Below are positions 46,685-59,801 of a stretch of 64,000 bases of DNA, piece by piece. Source of the DNA: Neostapfia colusana. Lineage: Eukaryota; Streptophyta; Magnoliopsida; Poales; Poaceae. The number at the start of each line of letters is the position of its first letter. Within the stretch, counting starts at the first letter, position 1. The position numbers were made by a program, and so were the translations under genes. The notes below the pieces were generated by a model. It had not been told where the DNA came from. It saw only the letters and a list, made by a program, of their open reading frames with translations, and did not search any database. Location: positions 17,881,501 to 17,945,500 of the forward strand of contig JASWHV010000011.1 in assembly GCA_030760725.1 (NCBI GenBank). Direction: 5' to 3'.

Positions 46685-48385
46685 ATGGTGCGTACTCATT
46701 CTCCGAGTAGGGTTGATAGTTCTCGTCAAGACGATGATGACTCGACTCCACCACGGGCACCGCCATCAACGGTATGGGCGGATGTCATGGCTCAGATGGT
46801 CGAGTCAAGTCAAGAGAACACAAGACTACTCCAAGCCTTGGTACAACAGGGCTTACTCCAGCGTGCACAACAGGACGTTCCACCTTGGAACGCCTACTTG
46901 GATTTCTTGGCGACACAACCGCCAATCTTCACGGAAGCCCATGAACCAGTGGAAGCTGATCAGTGGCTTCGAGTTATGGAGTCCAAGTTTGGGGTGTTTG
47001 AGTGCGACGAATATCAGAAGGCATCATTTGCAGCTCAACAGCTCCATGGAGCCGCCGGAAATTGGTGGTTCTCTTATCTTGCCACCGTTCCGGAAGGTCA
47101 TCAAGTGGAATGGATGGAATTTCGTGAAGCATTCCGGGCTCGTCACATTCCTATGGGTTTTATTAAGGCCCAACAGCAAGAATTCAGAAACTTAAAGCAG
47201 GGGGACATGAGTGTCCTCGATTATGTCCGAAGATTCAACCTTCTGGCACAATATGGTCCTGCTTATGCGACGAGCGAAGCTGCAATGTGTGACTACTTTT
47301 TCTATGGCTTGAGTGCCATACTAAAAGAGAAGTTAGCTTTGTTCAATCAAGGCAGTTACACCGAGTTGATCAGTGCTGCTCTGCTGCAAGAACAAGCGAC
47401 ACTTGAGTGTCAAGCAGAGAAGAGGGACCCGGAGGATGTGCAGGAAGACACACCAGTCGTTCCTCGTAAATATCGTGTGGTGTATCACACACCATCCGAT
47501 GAAAGATGGCAAACGCCAGTGAGATCAACTCCGTACAGATTTCCTGCTCCAGAGTCTTGTCTTGAAGCAACACCATTGCCGCAGCAACGAAGAACACCTG
47601 TTGCATCATTGCTGCAGCCAAGTACATCAACTTCTCAACCACAAGTCAACAAAGAACCGGGGAAACCTCCGTGTTCTTATTGCCACCGTTCTGGGCATTT
47701 TAGGCAGGAATGCCGGGACAAGTTGTTGAATACCAGACAGCCATCATCATCACGTGGTATGCCGCCACCTGCTCAAGTCAATGTAACAGCATTGCAAGCC
47801 GGGAGTGTGCAACATCTGGCTATTGAGGATGTCCCGGAGGGAGCACCGGTGTTAGCGGGCATGTTCACTCTCAAAGACGTGCCCCTGCTCATACTTTTTG
47901 ATTCCGGTGCAACCCATAATTTTATCAGCAAAACATGCCTGGATCAGCACCAATTATCCACCAATACTCCCACGACGAGTTTTCTTATACGTTCACCGGG
48001 AGGAAATATCTCTGCCAATCAGATTGTGTCCCGAGCAGCTTTGTGTTTGGGCGGAAAAATATACCCAACATCGCTGATTATGTTGGATAGGCAGAAGATA
48101 GACATTATATTGGGGATGTCTTGGTTAAATCGTCACGGTGCCATTCTCAATATCGGTAACCGGACTGTCCAGATTGACTCGCCGATTCACGGACAGCACA
48201 CGCTGTTTTTAGACAGCGAAGATCCAGATATGGTAGAGGCCTACCACACGGAAGCGCTGAAGCTTGAAGATATTCCGGTGGTACGTGATTATCCCGACGT
48301 ATTTCCCGATGACTTACCGGGCATGCCGCCCGAACGGGACGTCGAGTTCAAAATTGAACTGGCGCCGGGAACGACGCCTATTTAA
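46685..48385 (+). pseudogene. gag-pol: gag and protease of element A, ending at a nonsense codon
   Basis: The start is set at ATG 46685 (MVRTHS), directly after a CAG acceptor-like tract; the open frame extends upstream but without gag similarity. The capsid domain is about 46960-47420. The CCHC knuckle is CSYCHRSGHFRQEC near 47670-47711, and the protease active site DSGA is near 47899. The frame stops with TAA at 48383-48385, where B has TCA (Ser). The reading frame is otherwise continuous with the RT region. Confidence 0.92.
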
Positions 48386-51151
48386 CGAAGGCCTTACAAG
48401 ATGGCACCTAACGAGCTAGCGGAGTTGAAAGCGCAACTGAGTGAACTTATGAGCAAGGGTTTCATACGACCAAGTTCTTCACCTTGGGGTTGCTCAGCGC
48501 TGTTCGTTAAGAAGAAGGACGAAACACTACGGCTATGTGTTGACTACCGTCCTCTCAATGCTGTCACAATAAAGAACAAATATCCTTTGCCCCGCATTGA
48601 TATCCTGTTCGATCAACTTGTGGGTGCAAAGGTATTTTCGAAGATGGATCTTCGGTCGGGACATCAAATCAAAATCTGACCGGAGGACATACCGAAGACA
48701 GCTTTCTCGATGAGATACGGACTCTATGAGTACCTCGTCATGTCATTTGGGCTAACCAACGCTCCGGCACACTTTATGTATTTGATGAATTCGGTATTCA
48801 TGCCGGAGCTAGACAAGTTCATCGTGGTATTCATCGACGACATTTTGGTTGACTCCAAATCTGAAGAAGAGCATGCTGAACATTTGCGCATTGTGCTACA
48901 ACGGTTGCGGGAGCACCAGTTATATGCCAAGTTCAGCAAGTGCGAGTTCTGGATCGATCAAGTGCCTTTCCTAGGCCATATTATTTCAGCAGAAGGTATC
49001 GCCGTGGACCCCAGCAAGATTGAACAAGTGCTGAAGTGGGAATCTCCCAAGTCTGTCCACGAGGTCCGAAGTTTCCTAGGTTTAGCGGGTTATTATCGGA
49101 GGTTTATTCCGAGCTTCTCAAAGATTGCTAAACCAATGACGGAGCTGCTGAAGAAGGGCACGAAATACACGTGGAATGCAGCATGTGAAGCCGCATTCAA
49201 AACATTGGTGAAACATCTCACAACAGCTCCAGTTCTTGCTCAGCCAGACACGACGAAGCCATTTGATGTATACTGTGATGCATCCGGCATTGGTCTCGGC
49301 TGCGTTCTGATGCAAGAAGGGCGTGTAGTCGCCTATGGGTCTCGTCAACTGCGAAACCACGAGCAGCATTATCCATCTCACGATCTTGAACTTGCTGCAG
49401 TGGTGTTGGCATTGAAGATGTGGAGGCATTACCTACTGGGTAGTCTTGTTCACCTCTACACCGACCATAAGAGCCTGAAGTATATCTTCACGCAGAAGGA
49501 GCTGAATATGAGACAACGGAGATGGTTGGAGCTCATAAAAGATTATGAAATTGAGATCCACTATCACCCAGGAAAAGCCAACGTGGTTGCCGACGCGCTT
49601 AGTCGGAAAGCCCATGTTCACAACTTAGCGGCAGCTGAGTTGGAAGATGAAGAACCAAGCCTCCGTGTCATTCCGTATGGCGCGCTTTATAATCTCGCGC
49701 TCATTCCAACAATCCGTGAAGAGATTGTTGAGGCTCAAAGAAGAGACAGAGGTATGTCTCACATACGGAGAAGAATCGACAACGGAGAGATGAAATGTTT
49801 CCGGAAGGATGAGAACGGTACGATATGGTTTAAAGACCGTATAGTGGTACCGCGTAATATGAAACTCCGGAAGGAGATCTTGGATGAAGCCCACCTGTCT
49901 AAGTTTTCCATTCATCCCGGAAGTAACAAGATGTACCAAGATTTGAAACAGAAATTTTGGTGGACGAGGATGAAGAGGGAGATTGCTAAATACGTATCCG
50001 AATGCGATACGTGTAGACGGGTCAAGGCTGATCATATGCGGAAAGCCGGACCGCTACAACCTTTGAAGATTCCAGCGCGGAAATGGGAGGATGTGAGTAT
50101 GGACTTCATCGTCGGATTACCACTCACATCCAAGAAGCATGACTCGATATGGGTGATCGTCGACCGGTTGACGAAATCAGCTCATTTCATACCGGTAAAC
50201 ACTCATTATCGAGCAAGGCAATATGCGGAGTTATTCATCTCCAGAATTATATGTTCACATGGTGTCCCGGAGACCATCATCTCAGATCGACGTGCGTTGT
50301 TCGTTGCTCGGTTTTGGGAGCAGCTGCATGCCTCGTTGGGCACCAAGCTAATTAGAAGCTCCGCATATCAACCTCAAACCGATGGACAAACTGAGAGGGT
50401 GAATCAAGTGCTCGAGGACATGTTGAGAGCATGTGCCATCCACCACGGTAGGAATTGGGACGATCACCTACCGCTGGCGGAGTTTTCATACAACAACGGT
50501 TATCAAGCGAGTATTAAAATGGCACCGTATGAAGCTCTCTATGGCCGGAAGTGTCACACACCACTGAATTGGTGTGAGTCCGGCGAAAGAGTTCTGTTTG
50601 GGATTGATCTTGTCAACAAAGCTGAAGACCGAGTTCGGTTGATACAAGAGAACTTAAAGGCTGCCCAATCCCGACAGAAGAGCTACGCCGATCAAAGGCG
50701 TAGGCCGTTACATTTTGACGTCGGAGAGCACGTATATCTTCGTGTATCTCCGATGAAGGGAATTCACCGGTTCGGTGTAAAGGGGAAACTCGCTCCCCGT
50801 TTTATTTGTCCTTTTGCTATCACGGAGAAGTGCGGGCCCGTAGCCTACCGGCTGGAGTTACCGGCAAGTCTAGCGGGTATTCATGATGTATTTCATGTAT
50901 CACAGCTGCGGAAGTGCCTCAAATTCACTGCTGCTGTTCGCACTGAGGACATCGACGAATTGAAACCGGACCTGACCTACACCGAGCGGCCGGTTCAGCT
51001 TTTGGATGAAAAGACCCGGGTAACCCGGAACCGGACGATCCGATTTTTCAAGGTGCTGTGGAGTAATCACACCGCGGAAGAGGCGACGTGGTAAAGTGAA
51101 GATTACATCCGCACCAACTACCCGGAATTTTTATCTTTGTACAGTTTGTAA
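48386..51151 (+). pseudogene. pol: RT, RNase H, integrase and chromodomain-like tail of element A
   Basis: The same frame continues from gag. RT has FIDD (about 48829-48840), but the Tyr that follows in B (ILVYS) is Asp here. One Tyr codon of the LRSGYHQ block is lost (near 48660) and TGA at 48677-48679 replaces an Arg codon, consistent with CGA to TGA. RNase H keeps DVYCDASG. Integrase keeps HHCC and D, D, E, though the Gly after the second catalytic Asp is Arg. A third stop, TAA at 51092-51094, falls inside the chromodomain-like tail where B has Glu. The original end is TAA at 51149-51151. Confidence 0.92.
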
Positions 51152-51200
51152 TTACCTCTCCCGCCTCGTTCCTCTTTTGTAATCTCGGGACGAGATTCTT

Positions 51201-51215
51201 TTAAGGGGGGAGGAA
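51201..51215 (+). other. Polypurine tract of element A
   Basis: TTAAGGGGGGAGGAA lies immediately before the 3' LTR. Confidence 0.85.
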
Positions 51216-54007
51216 TGTAAAAGTCCCAAAAAATGTGTATGAATAAAAACTAAAGTTTGAGTTCATATGTGTGGCAAAAACATGAAAAATGGGACTTGCT
51301 AAAATTTTTCTTCATGCAAGGTAATACATGGATGAATATCCAACATGAGGTTCACCTTTTTATTTAAAAGTGTTGGACCAATAAGGAATTAAATACCTCT
51401 TTGCATGTAAGTTTAAAGATCAGATTTTAAATTCAAAGTTCACACATGTAGTGACCAAAAACTTTGAATAAACATGCAGCCCTATAGTTCGGGTTATAGG
51501 GAAAAGTTTACTCATAAACTTTTCAATTGTAGGGTAAGCTCAAAAGGGAGTTAAAGAGGAGAATTTGCCAACTTCAACCAAATTCAAATTTGGAAAGCAA
51601 ATTCAAACTGAATTGGAAGGATGCAAATTCTAACCCACACTTTAAACTCAGGATTGGGGGAATTAAGAGGATCAGCTTGAGAAGATATTTGGGGAGGAAA
51701 TGTGGAGTGGGACCCACATGTCATAGAGCTAAAAGAGGAGCCTTGCACCTTAAGTCTCAGCCCCAGTGGAGAAAATCGTCGAGCAGCACGTGGGCCAAGA
51801 GCTGCTCCCACCGTGGAGCCACGGGGGCGCTCGGCAGCGCCACCAGCTGCTGCATTTCCCCACACACGGCGCCCAGAGGCGGTTCTGCGACCTGATAAAC
51901 CCCCCCCCTGGACGAAGCAAAGGCCGTCCCTTCTTCTCTCCTCGCGAGCGCACGGCCAGCGATCGTCTCCCCCTCCGCCTCTCGGTCCGATCGGAAGAAC
52001 GGCGAAACCACCACGCTCTCTCCTCCCCTGAGCTGCTAAACATCACCGCAAGCTTGGCCTCCACCTCCCTGACCCACGAGCAAGTGAGCTGAGGCCTCCG
52101 GTGCCCGAGAACGACCACCGCCGCGGCGACCTAAGCCGAGAAAGTGATCGGGCGCTCGTGGGCAGCCCTCCACAGCGGGTTCCACGGCCGAACGATCACA
52201 CCTACGGACGCGCACGGGTGCGGTGCTGCTCTCAGCCCATGCTCAGGCCATACCGTGAAGCATCGCCGGCGAATTTCGAAGTTTTGCTCCGGCGACCCCA
52301 TTCCGAGCTTCCGGTATGACTCCTTCAAATTCTTGCCCTCTGATCCTCCTTAAGTCATCAAATTTGGCACATGGACGCTGGATTAGCCGGCGGTCATTTC
52401 TCCTTTAGGATCCAGCGCATGAAAACACCTCAGCACGACGGAATTCGAACTCGACTAGAGGTGTTCATGGCGGACCCATTCGGTCGCACGGCGACAACCT
52501 ATTTACAGCCGCTCCCGAGTCATTTTGAGGTCGTGTCGATCCTCCTAGAGGTACGCTGGTGCTGTAGGGCTCGTCGGCACAAGCTTTTGAGGGCTGGAGA
52601 CCCCGGGCGACGCTGCCGGACTTCCACAGAGGCAGTTACACGTCGCCGGCCATGTTCCGGTCGTCGGCAGCCCTAGCAAACCCCACAGCCATGTTCCTCG
52701 AGGCCCCAAACCCGCTGGCGGCGAGTTGTAGCTCCGGCGGTGGCCGGGAAGGCCGGTCCGGCGAGCTTCCGGTTACTCCGGCGAGGGGGAGCGCGCGGGC
52801 GCGAGAGAGGGAGCTGGAGGTAGAAGACGAAGCGTGGGCCCCGCCTATCAGCAGCTCAATTTTTAAACCCGGGATCGGGTGTGGCCGGGATCCCGTGTGC
52901 TGGCGAGAAAAACGCCGTGGCCCCGGTGTGGCCCAGTTCTGATTGGTGGGAATTCAAATAAGCGGGCCCAGTGGGATTTTCAATAGGAAAATAATTCCAG
53001 ACTTAGCTCAATCTTTAGAAATTCATATCTCCCTGTGGAAGACTCCAATTTGAGTGATTCCAATTGGGTTGGATTCATCTTTCTCAGTTTTATCCAAATA
53101 TGAACTCAGATTTGTATGAAAGTCAATGTTATATTCTGGAAAATTCTTTGAAGGTTTTCTGAAAAAGAATTATTGAAGGAGTTTGGGTTATCTAAAAATA
53201 CCCAAATTTTTCCAGAATATTCTTTAGCATATTGTTTATCTTTTAGCAAATTTTCAGCTCATTTGAAGATCATTTGTGTAGGAATTTGCTAAAAACAATT
53301 TGCTGTGTTCATAAGAGTCCAGAAACATTTTCAGAAAATGTTTCCCACTTCAAAAATCTGTTCTGAGCAAGCCATAGATCTAAAAATCATAGGACAATTT
53401 ATGCAAGCTCTCTGGGTCATACTTGGAATTGTAGTTCACTTAGTTGGGCATGAAAATTCACATTACTACAGAAATAATTATATTGAGTACAAATGCTTAA
53501 AGAATTGTTCTGGGAGAACTACCCAAGTAAAAGGGCTGAATTTTGGACCAGATGACTCTCATGTGATCAAGAACTCACATGTAAATTATCAGCCCAAGAT
53601 GAGTCCTGGAACTCCCTGTCCTTATTCTCCATACTTATGTATAAGGGAAAAATGCATAAGAGATATTGTGAGAATTATGGAGGACACAATATGACTCCAC
53701 ATTAACTGCAATTTATCAAGCTAAATCCTTAGGTAGTATAGAACCTGCTGTAAAAGTTTTGAGGCCATTGGAGTTCTTGTTCTTCAGTTGCACTCAAATC
53801 TTTTCAGCTTATCTATTATGTTCATTAAAGAAAAGGGTTAGTGTATAGCTAGGGCCTTAAGGTCAATTTAGTTATTTCTGTTCTTTGCACAACAGAGGCA
53901 AACCAAGACATGCTTGGCTTTTCCACACAATCTCTGTACTAAAGAAATTAATTCCATAACTTCTTTCCATTACATTCTATAAAATATGTGCATATGCATC
54001 TCAATAG

Positions 54008-54124
54008 GAACCACAACGAAGGGGACTCAAAGGAGTGATCCATCGACGTGGATCAAGCTCCAGAGAGTCAAGGGTGGATCTGCAAGGACACTAACTGGTT
54101 ATATACGACTACCCTGCAAAACAG
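54008..54124 (+). CDS. Candidate LTR exon before conserved GC donor (element A, 3' LTR)
   Basis: Identical to 43578-43694 by eye, with the donor GCAAGC kept. Same weak coding argument. Confidence 0.25.
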
Positions 54125-54311
54125 GCAAGCTCTGGTTTGCATTTAACAGCTGTTAAGTTTTTATTTTGTATTCACCTTTGGTTAAGATTTGAACTGTGCA
54201 TTAGGTCTAGTGTTTGATACTCCTCTTGCATAGCCAAATGACCCATGGAATATTGGGTAGGTGTCTTTCACCGTGTAGAACTGCCATGCTTAAGTACAGT
54301 TCGGTAGAAGT

Positions 54312-54332
54312 CGAGTGGTGAGATGCTACTCG
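54312..54332 (+). ncRNA. Conserved LTR hairpin (element A, 3' LTR copy)
   Basis: Same stem and loop as 43882-43902. Confidence 0.5.
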
Positions 54333-55569
54333 CAGATTTAGGAACAACAGGGGCATACGGGATTGGTTCGTAATTGAATTAGCAAGTTCAAGTTGAGACC
54401 GGAAGGTTGTAGGAGCAGCAGGACATAGGGGCCTGGGTGCTGTAGACATGTCCGTGTCGGTCAAGGACCGATCCGTATGCGGCCCTGTTGAACAAGTTTG
54501 AGTTGTGTACCGGACTCATGCTGGCTATATGGGACCCAGTAAACCGATGTACCTCGGGAAGCTGTCGTTGGGACTTTTCGGGTCGCCTCAGGCGGACGGC
54601 CGGTGTGCAGTATGTGGGGAATATTCTCATGACATCTCACGTCGGAAGGTGCACCATGAGAGTAGCTACTGTACGGGGCGACTTGATCGATTCAGCGGGG
54701 ATGAAACGGGGGAAAGGCTGCCACGTACGACGTCAGTGATGGTTGTTGTAGGCAACGTCGAGTACGGGCGTACGTGTCGTGTAGTCCGGGTGTTATTGAT
54801 TCGAATCACCGTCACTCGCGGAATGGACCGAGCATACTTGTTCTCACAGTCGTGACGTAGTAAGAACTTGCATGAGAAAGGAACTAATCATCTTGATGTG
54901 AAGTATTATTCTACCTTGTATTGGAGCTTGATGAATAGGCTAGTGCAAACTCGATTCTTTTATGCCATGAGCAATTTCCATTGGGGGAAAGCGTTTCTTG
55001 TTTGATTGTGGACTCCCGATGTGGCGTGCCCAGGGTTACTTAAAATGCTGCAATTAATACCTGAAAGTAAGGATTCACTTTTAGGCGAGTTAATTATGCT
55101 TATGCCATCCTATGTTAGGTTCATAACCTCACTTAGAGTTTCATGTTTAGGGTGACGGTTAAGTCTTGCTGAGCGTTATGCTCACGGATGCTATCCGAGT
55201 TGTTTTGCAGGTAATTGACTCGATGCTTATGAGAAGGGGTGCCGATGAGACTCGGGAATCTCCGAGTGCTTACTCAAAGAGCATCCTCGCCGCTGCAGAT
55301 TGTCTTCGTGTTGCTAGTAAGGAACGTCCGCGGGCTGGACCGTTCCTTTGTTGCTAGTTTAGATATAAGTCGTGAGAGTGATAGTCTTCCGCCGTATTTT
55401 ACTCTGATATAACTATTTGTAAAACATTCTTGTACGCTTCCGCTAAACTATTTATGTAATATGATGTGTGTTCATCGACCCGTGTGCTGTTGGGTGCCGC
55501 ATAACATGGCACCACCCAACGAGGTCCCGTGGGGCCATCTCAGCGTGCTATCTGAGCTGTTACACAACC

Positions 55570-57403
55570 TAGCCTTATTACCAACCACAACCCCATCCTC
55601 ACTTTGTTTATTTTTAAACACCCATTTAGTTCCAATTAAAGTGTGACCTTGAGGTGGAGGTACAAGTTTCCAAACATTATTTCTTTCAAAATTTTCTAAC
55701 TCTTCTTGCATGGCAATAATCCAAGATTCATTAGTGAGTGCGTGTGATATATCTTCGGGTTCAACAAAAGCAGAATGAGCATGAGAATTGCGGTAGAAAA
55801 ATCTGGACCTTGTAACTCGTTCATGCAAGCTTCCAATAATTTGTTGTGGAGGATGACTTTTGAGAATCCGGAGGGGAGTGGACACTTCACAAACTTCTTC
55901 TTCTTCATGTTCATCACAAATAGATGAGCTTGTCACGTGAGGAGGATCTGGACCAGCAATGGTGGTCGTCGGTGCTGGCTGTGAATCAAGATCAGGAGCT
56001 GGAACAATGTCATTAGCTGCTGAATTTTCGGGCAGCAGCACCACTTCTTCCTCTTCTTCAACGAAAATACTCTCCCCCTGCGGATATGGATCCGGACCTG
56101 CAATATTTGAACTAGTACCTGGGATAGCTTCATCAAAAGAAACCTCACAAGTCTCCACAATTTTGTTAGTATCAAGTAAAAGCACAAGGTAGCCTCTAGT
56201 ATGAGATGGATAACCAAGAAACATGTCATCAACAGATCTAGCTTCAAATTTATAAAGATTACCATGTTTCTTAACAAAGCATTTGCAACCAAAGACCCTA
56301 AATTGTGTGACACTAGGCCTATGTCTAAACCTGAGCTCATATGGTGTTTTACCTAGCTTAGCACGCAAGAAAACACGATTTGAGACATAACTAGCGGTTG
56401 GAATTAAATCAGCCAAAAATTTCCTAGGAGTTCTATATTCATCAAGCATAGTCCTAGCCATCTCAACTAAGGTTCTGTTCTTTCTCTCTACAACACCGTT
56501 TTGTTGAGGTACATATGGTGAAGAAAATTGATGATCTATTGCATTTTCAGCACAAAAGTGATCAAACGATTGATTTTTAAATTCGGTTCCATTATCACTT
56601 CTAATTGCTCTTAAAGATCCTGGGTGATCAGCTGATAATCTAAGAAATAAAGTTCTAAAGTGACTAAAAGCTTCATTCTTAGATGCCATAAAGTAAACCC
56701 AAGAGTATCTAGAATAGTCATCAACAATCACAAGAACATGCCATTTACCTCCGAAGGATTGAACATGTGAAGGTCCTACGGTGTCAAGGTGTAAAAGTTG
56801 ACCCGGTTCAGTTGTCATGGTCATTGTGAGAGGAGCATGTGAACCTGCAACCATCTTAGCATGTTTACAAGAAGAGCACACAATTTCTTTGTCCCCTTTA
56901 AGCTTAGGCAGCCCACATATGCGATCAAGAGCACTAACACGCGTGAGATGATCAAAGCCTACGTGACCAAGTCTACGATGCCAAAAATATAAATATTTGG
57001 AATCATTTGCAAATAGACATCTATGCTTCGAGGAAGACATATCAAAATCAGCTTTAAAAACTCTTCCAAACCGAGACATGTTAAAGATAAGCTCACTATT
57101 TCAACCTACAACTTTGCAGCGGTTTTTATTGAAAATAATTTCTAGATTTTCATCTAGCAAGTGTGAAACAGAAAGCAAGTTGTATTTCAAATTTTTGACA
57201 AGTGCCACATCCTTCAAAGTGTAGTGATCATTTACTCTAACCGAACCATTAGCAATTATAGGAGTATAAGAATTATCGGGAAAAGTAGCATTCTCTGCAC
57301 ATGACACAAAAGAGAGAGAGGAGAACCATCCTTTGTTACCGGTCATGTGGCGTGAGCAACCTGAATCCACAATCTAAATGTTCTCCTTCCTCAAGCGTGT
57401 AAC
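55570..57403 (-). pseudogene. pol: Protease, integrase and start of RT of element C, broken
   Basis: On the minus strand: protease DSGCSRHMTG (about 57367), the GAG-pre-integrase HHCC region (HRRLGH, then CSSCKH), then the integrase core with Asp in HLDTVGP, Asp in RSDNGTEF and Glu in PQQNGVVERKNR. A Glu-rich linker follows (about 56100-55850), then RT entry NESWIIAMQEELENF and GTKWVFKNK up to A's insertion site. In-frame stops occur near 57374 (TAG, Trp expected) and at 57101-57103 (TGA). The pol continues at 40783. Confidence 0.88.
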
Positions 57404-59740
57404 CTACATAGAAGCACAATACGTCGATGACTCAATACTGGGGTTAGTTAAAAGGCATTTAGGAATCCAGTACTGAGTCACACGACGTCCAGCAGGAATA
57501 ACATGCGAAAGTTGAGATAAAACAGCAGGTTTATGATTAAAAGTTTGAGATTTTTTGTTCTTAACTACTGACCTATGAGGTGTTACTTGTGTAGCACGAA
57601 AATCAGTAGCTCCGAAGGCAAAAACTGAAGCTCCGGTGGCAAAAACTGAAGCTCCGGAGGCAAAAACTGAAGCTCCGGAGGTAAACTTTGAATATTTCTG
57701 ACTCATAACAGCAGGTTGCATGTTCCTGACATTCGGTTTAGTATCTGCAGCAAATTTTGCATGAGATTTATAAGATCTAGCTTGCATTCTTTCCTTTTTA
57801 TGTTGTTTAGCTAGTATATAACAAAAATCTATGACATGACCATCTCTACCACAATAGGTATAATGAAATTTAACTTTGTGTTCATGTCTAGATGAGCATG
57901 CAGTATGCTTATTTGAACCCGAATGTGACAACACTCCTGCAGATTTAAAAACCATTTCTTTTTGTTTAGGAACTGTTTGAATCAAACCACTTCCTAATGA
58001 TTTTACAATTTTAGGTGGATGTTCCTTAGCATGAGCATGTGAATCAAAACCTAAACTAGTTTTATCATTGCAAGACTTGGAAGAATTCAGCAGCAAGTTT
58101 AGGTTCCTATTGCCATTACAAAACCGATCTAATGTCCTAAGCATATTATCAAGTTTATTTGATAGATCAAGGTAATTTTCACATGAAGTTTTTCCTTTTA
58201 ATTTGCAATTAGAACAATATTTAACTTCATGAGAACATAAAGCATTGTTCAATATAGAAATTTCTTTCATAGCATCTTGTAGTTTATTATCAAGATCATC
58301 GCAAGTAGAACAATGCAAACCAATTGTAGAACAACAAGCATCTTTCAAGTTTTTATCATTAAGTGCAGCAAGCTTTTTGTTCTTTTCGATTTCAAGTTCA
58401 AGTTTATCAAGTGTGAAGGTGTGTGCACTTCATAGAGAGGACAATTGTTCATATATTAAATCACATGAGGAACAAGAATCATCACTAGGAATCAAGGATT
58501 TTAAACGATTAATTTCAGATTCTAGTGACTCAATTTTAACAGCATTGTTCCTATGCTTTTTGTCCTTTTTCTTAACAATAATAGTAGCACAAGAAATAGC
58601 ACCACACATTTCTTCGCAAGTAGGACATACCTCTTCGTTATCACTGTTGTGTTCTGCATCCTCGATACTTGATTTTGATTTGCCCGCCGTGAAGCACAAG
58701 TTTGCCAGATCATCTTCATCACTTCCAATGTATACATCACTCGAGCCATGTTCTTGAAGTGCGGTGATGAAACTGTTTATCAGTTTGCGTCCTGTAAACC
58801 CCTTCTTTTTCTTGTTGGTGTTGCCAAAAGAGGAATTGACTTTATTCTGCTTTTCATCACGGTTAGAAGGACCTGAAAGGTTAGGGCAATCTGTACGAAA
58901 GTGTCCTGTCTTACCACATTCAAAGCATCGTTGAGGTCCAGAGCTTCCTCTCCTTCTAGTTCTCACATTTTGCTATGCTTTTGATAACATAGTAGAAAGA
59001 AGTAGTAGCTCCTCCTCTGGAAACTCCGCAATCTGTTCCAGGGTTAGTGAAGACAGAAAAGCAAGTGTATTGCTAGATGATTGGCCGGAGCTAGGCATAT
59101 CGCGTTGTGAGACAAATGCAATAGTCTTATTTGGGTTCTTACGTGATATAATGTCAATTTCATGAGTTTTTAGCTTAGAATAAAGCACATCTAATGTAAG
59201 AGTACTCATGACAGTGGATTCACGTATGGATGTTACTTTCATCTCCCAAATTGACATGTCTAATGCACATAGTAATTGCCTAGCATTTTCAGCATCTGAA
59301 AAATTAACATTGACGCTACGCAAGTTGCTGAGAATTTTATTAAAGCGAGCAAAGAGGACATCAATGGACTCACCGGGTTGCATCTCAAAGTGCATGTATT
59401 CTTTCTTGAACATATCCTGTCTTACCTCCTTGATCGTGTTGGATCCTTCGTGGTAGTCACAAAGTGCTCTCCACACATCGTACGCCGATCGGAGGTGTGC
59501 AACACGGTCGAAGTCGCTCTGAGTTAGTCCTTGTATGATCAAGTTCCGAGCCTTGTTGTTGTTGTTGACATCTCTCATATTTGTAGCCGTGACTTGATCG
59601 TTTGAAGGCACATTATAAGTCTTGTACACCTTTTCCCATATTGCAAAGCCTTGCGCCTGGATGAAAGCTTCCATGCGTGCCTTCCAAACCTGAAAATCAA
59701 TACCACTAAACACACAAGGTTTGGCGGAGTATTTCTCCAT
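57404..59740 (-). pseudogene. gag: gag of element C, long Sirevirus type, broken
   Basis: The start is set at MEKYSAKP (59740), next to the primer-binding site. A copia gag domain with FQVWKARMEAF, KARNLIIQGL and MFKKEYMHFEMQPGESI is followed by a CCHC knuckle CFECGKTGHFRTDC (near 58920). A long acidic/coiled region and a second Cys/His block at about 57835-57870 come next; its first Cys is Tyr here. Stops at 58973-58975 (TAG), 58430-58432 (TGA) and 57404-57406 (TAG) interrupt one continuous frame. A 21-base minisatellite lies at 57609-57692. Confidence 0.85.
57609..57692 (-). repeat. 21-base minisatellite inside element C gag
   Basis: Four tandem units of GCTCCGGAGGCAAAAACTGAA type (plus strand), the last diverged. 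They encode a repeated seven-residue unit, GASVFAS/T, without shifting the frame. Confidence 0.9.
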
Positions 59741-59786
59741 GATGATTAGTAAAAACACGTGCAAATCACAAAGATTAGAGCAACCT

Positions 59787-59799
59787 GGCTCTGATACCA
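59787..59799 (-). other. Primer-binding site of element C
   Basis: TGGTATCAGAGCC on the minus strand, two bases from the 5' LTR; initiator tRNA-Met type, usual for copia elements. Confidence 0.92.
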
Positions 59800-59801
59800 A
59801 T

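Larger units (their letters stand above)
40789..55564 (+). mobile_element. Element A: gypsy (Tekay-like) retrotransposon, 14.8 kb, complete structure
   Basis: LTRs of 4,347 and 4,349 bp bound a leader and gag-pol. The target duplication CAACC is at 40784-40788 and 55565-55569. It sits in the RT region of C, in the opposite orientation. Similarity of pol to B is high, but the LTRs are largely unlike B's except for a few conserved blocks. Three nonsense codons and one lost codon make this copy defective. Confidence 0.95.
51216..55564 (+). repeat. Element A 3' LTR
   Basis: Near-identical to 40789-45135. The candidate exon recurs unchanged at 54008-54124 and the hairpin at 54312-54332. The imperfect internal primer-site copy is TGCTATCTGAGC at 55546-55557. 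I see no other gene. Confidence 0.95.
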
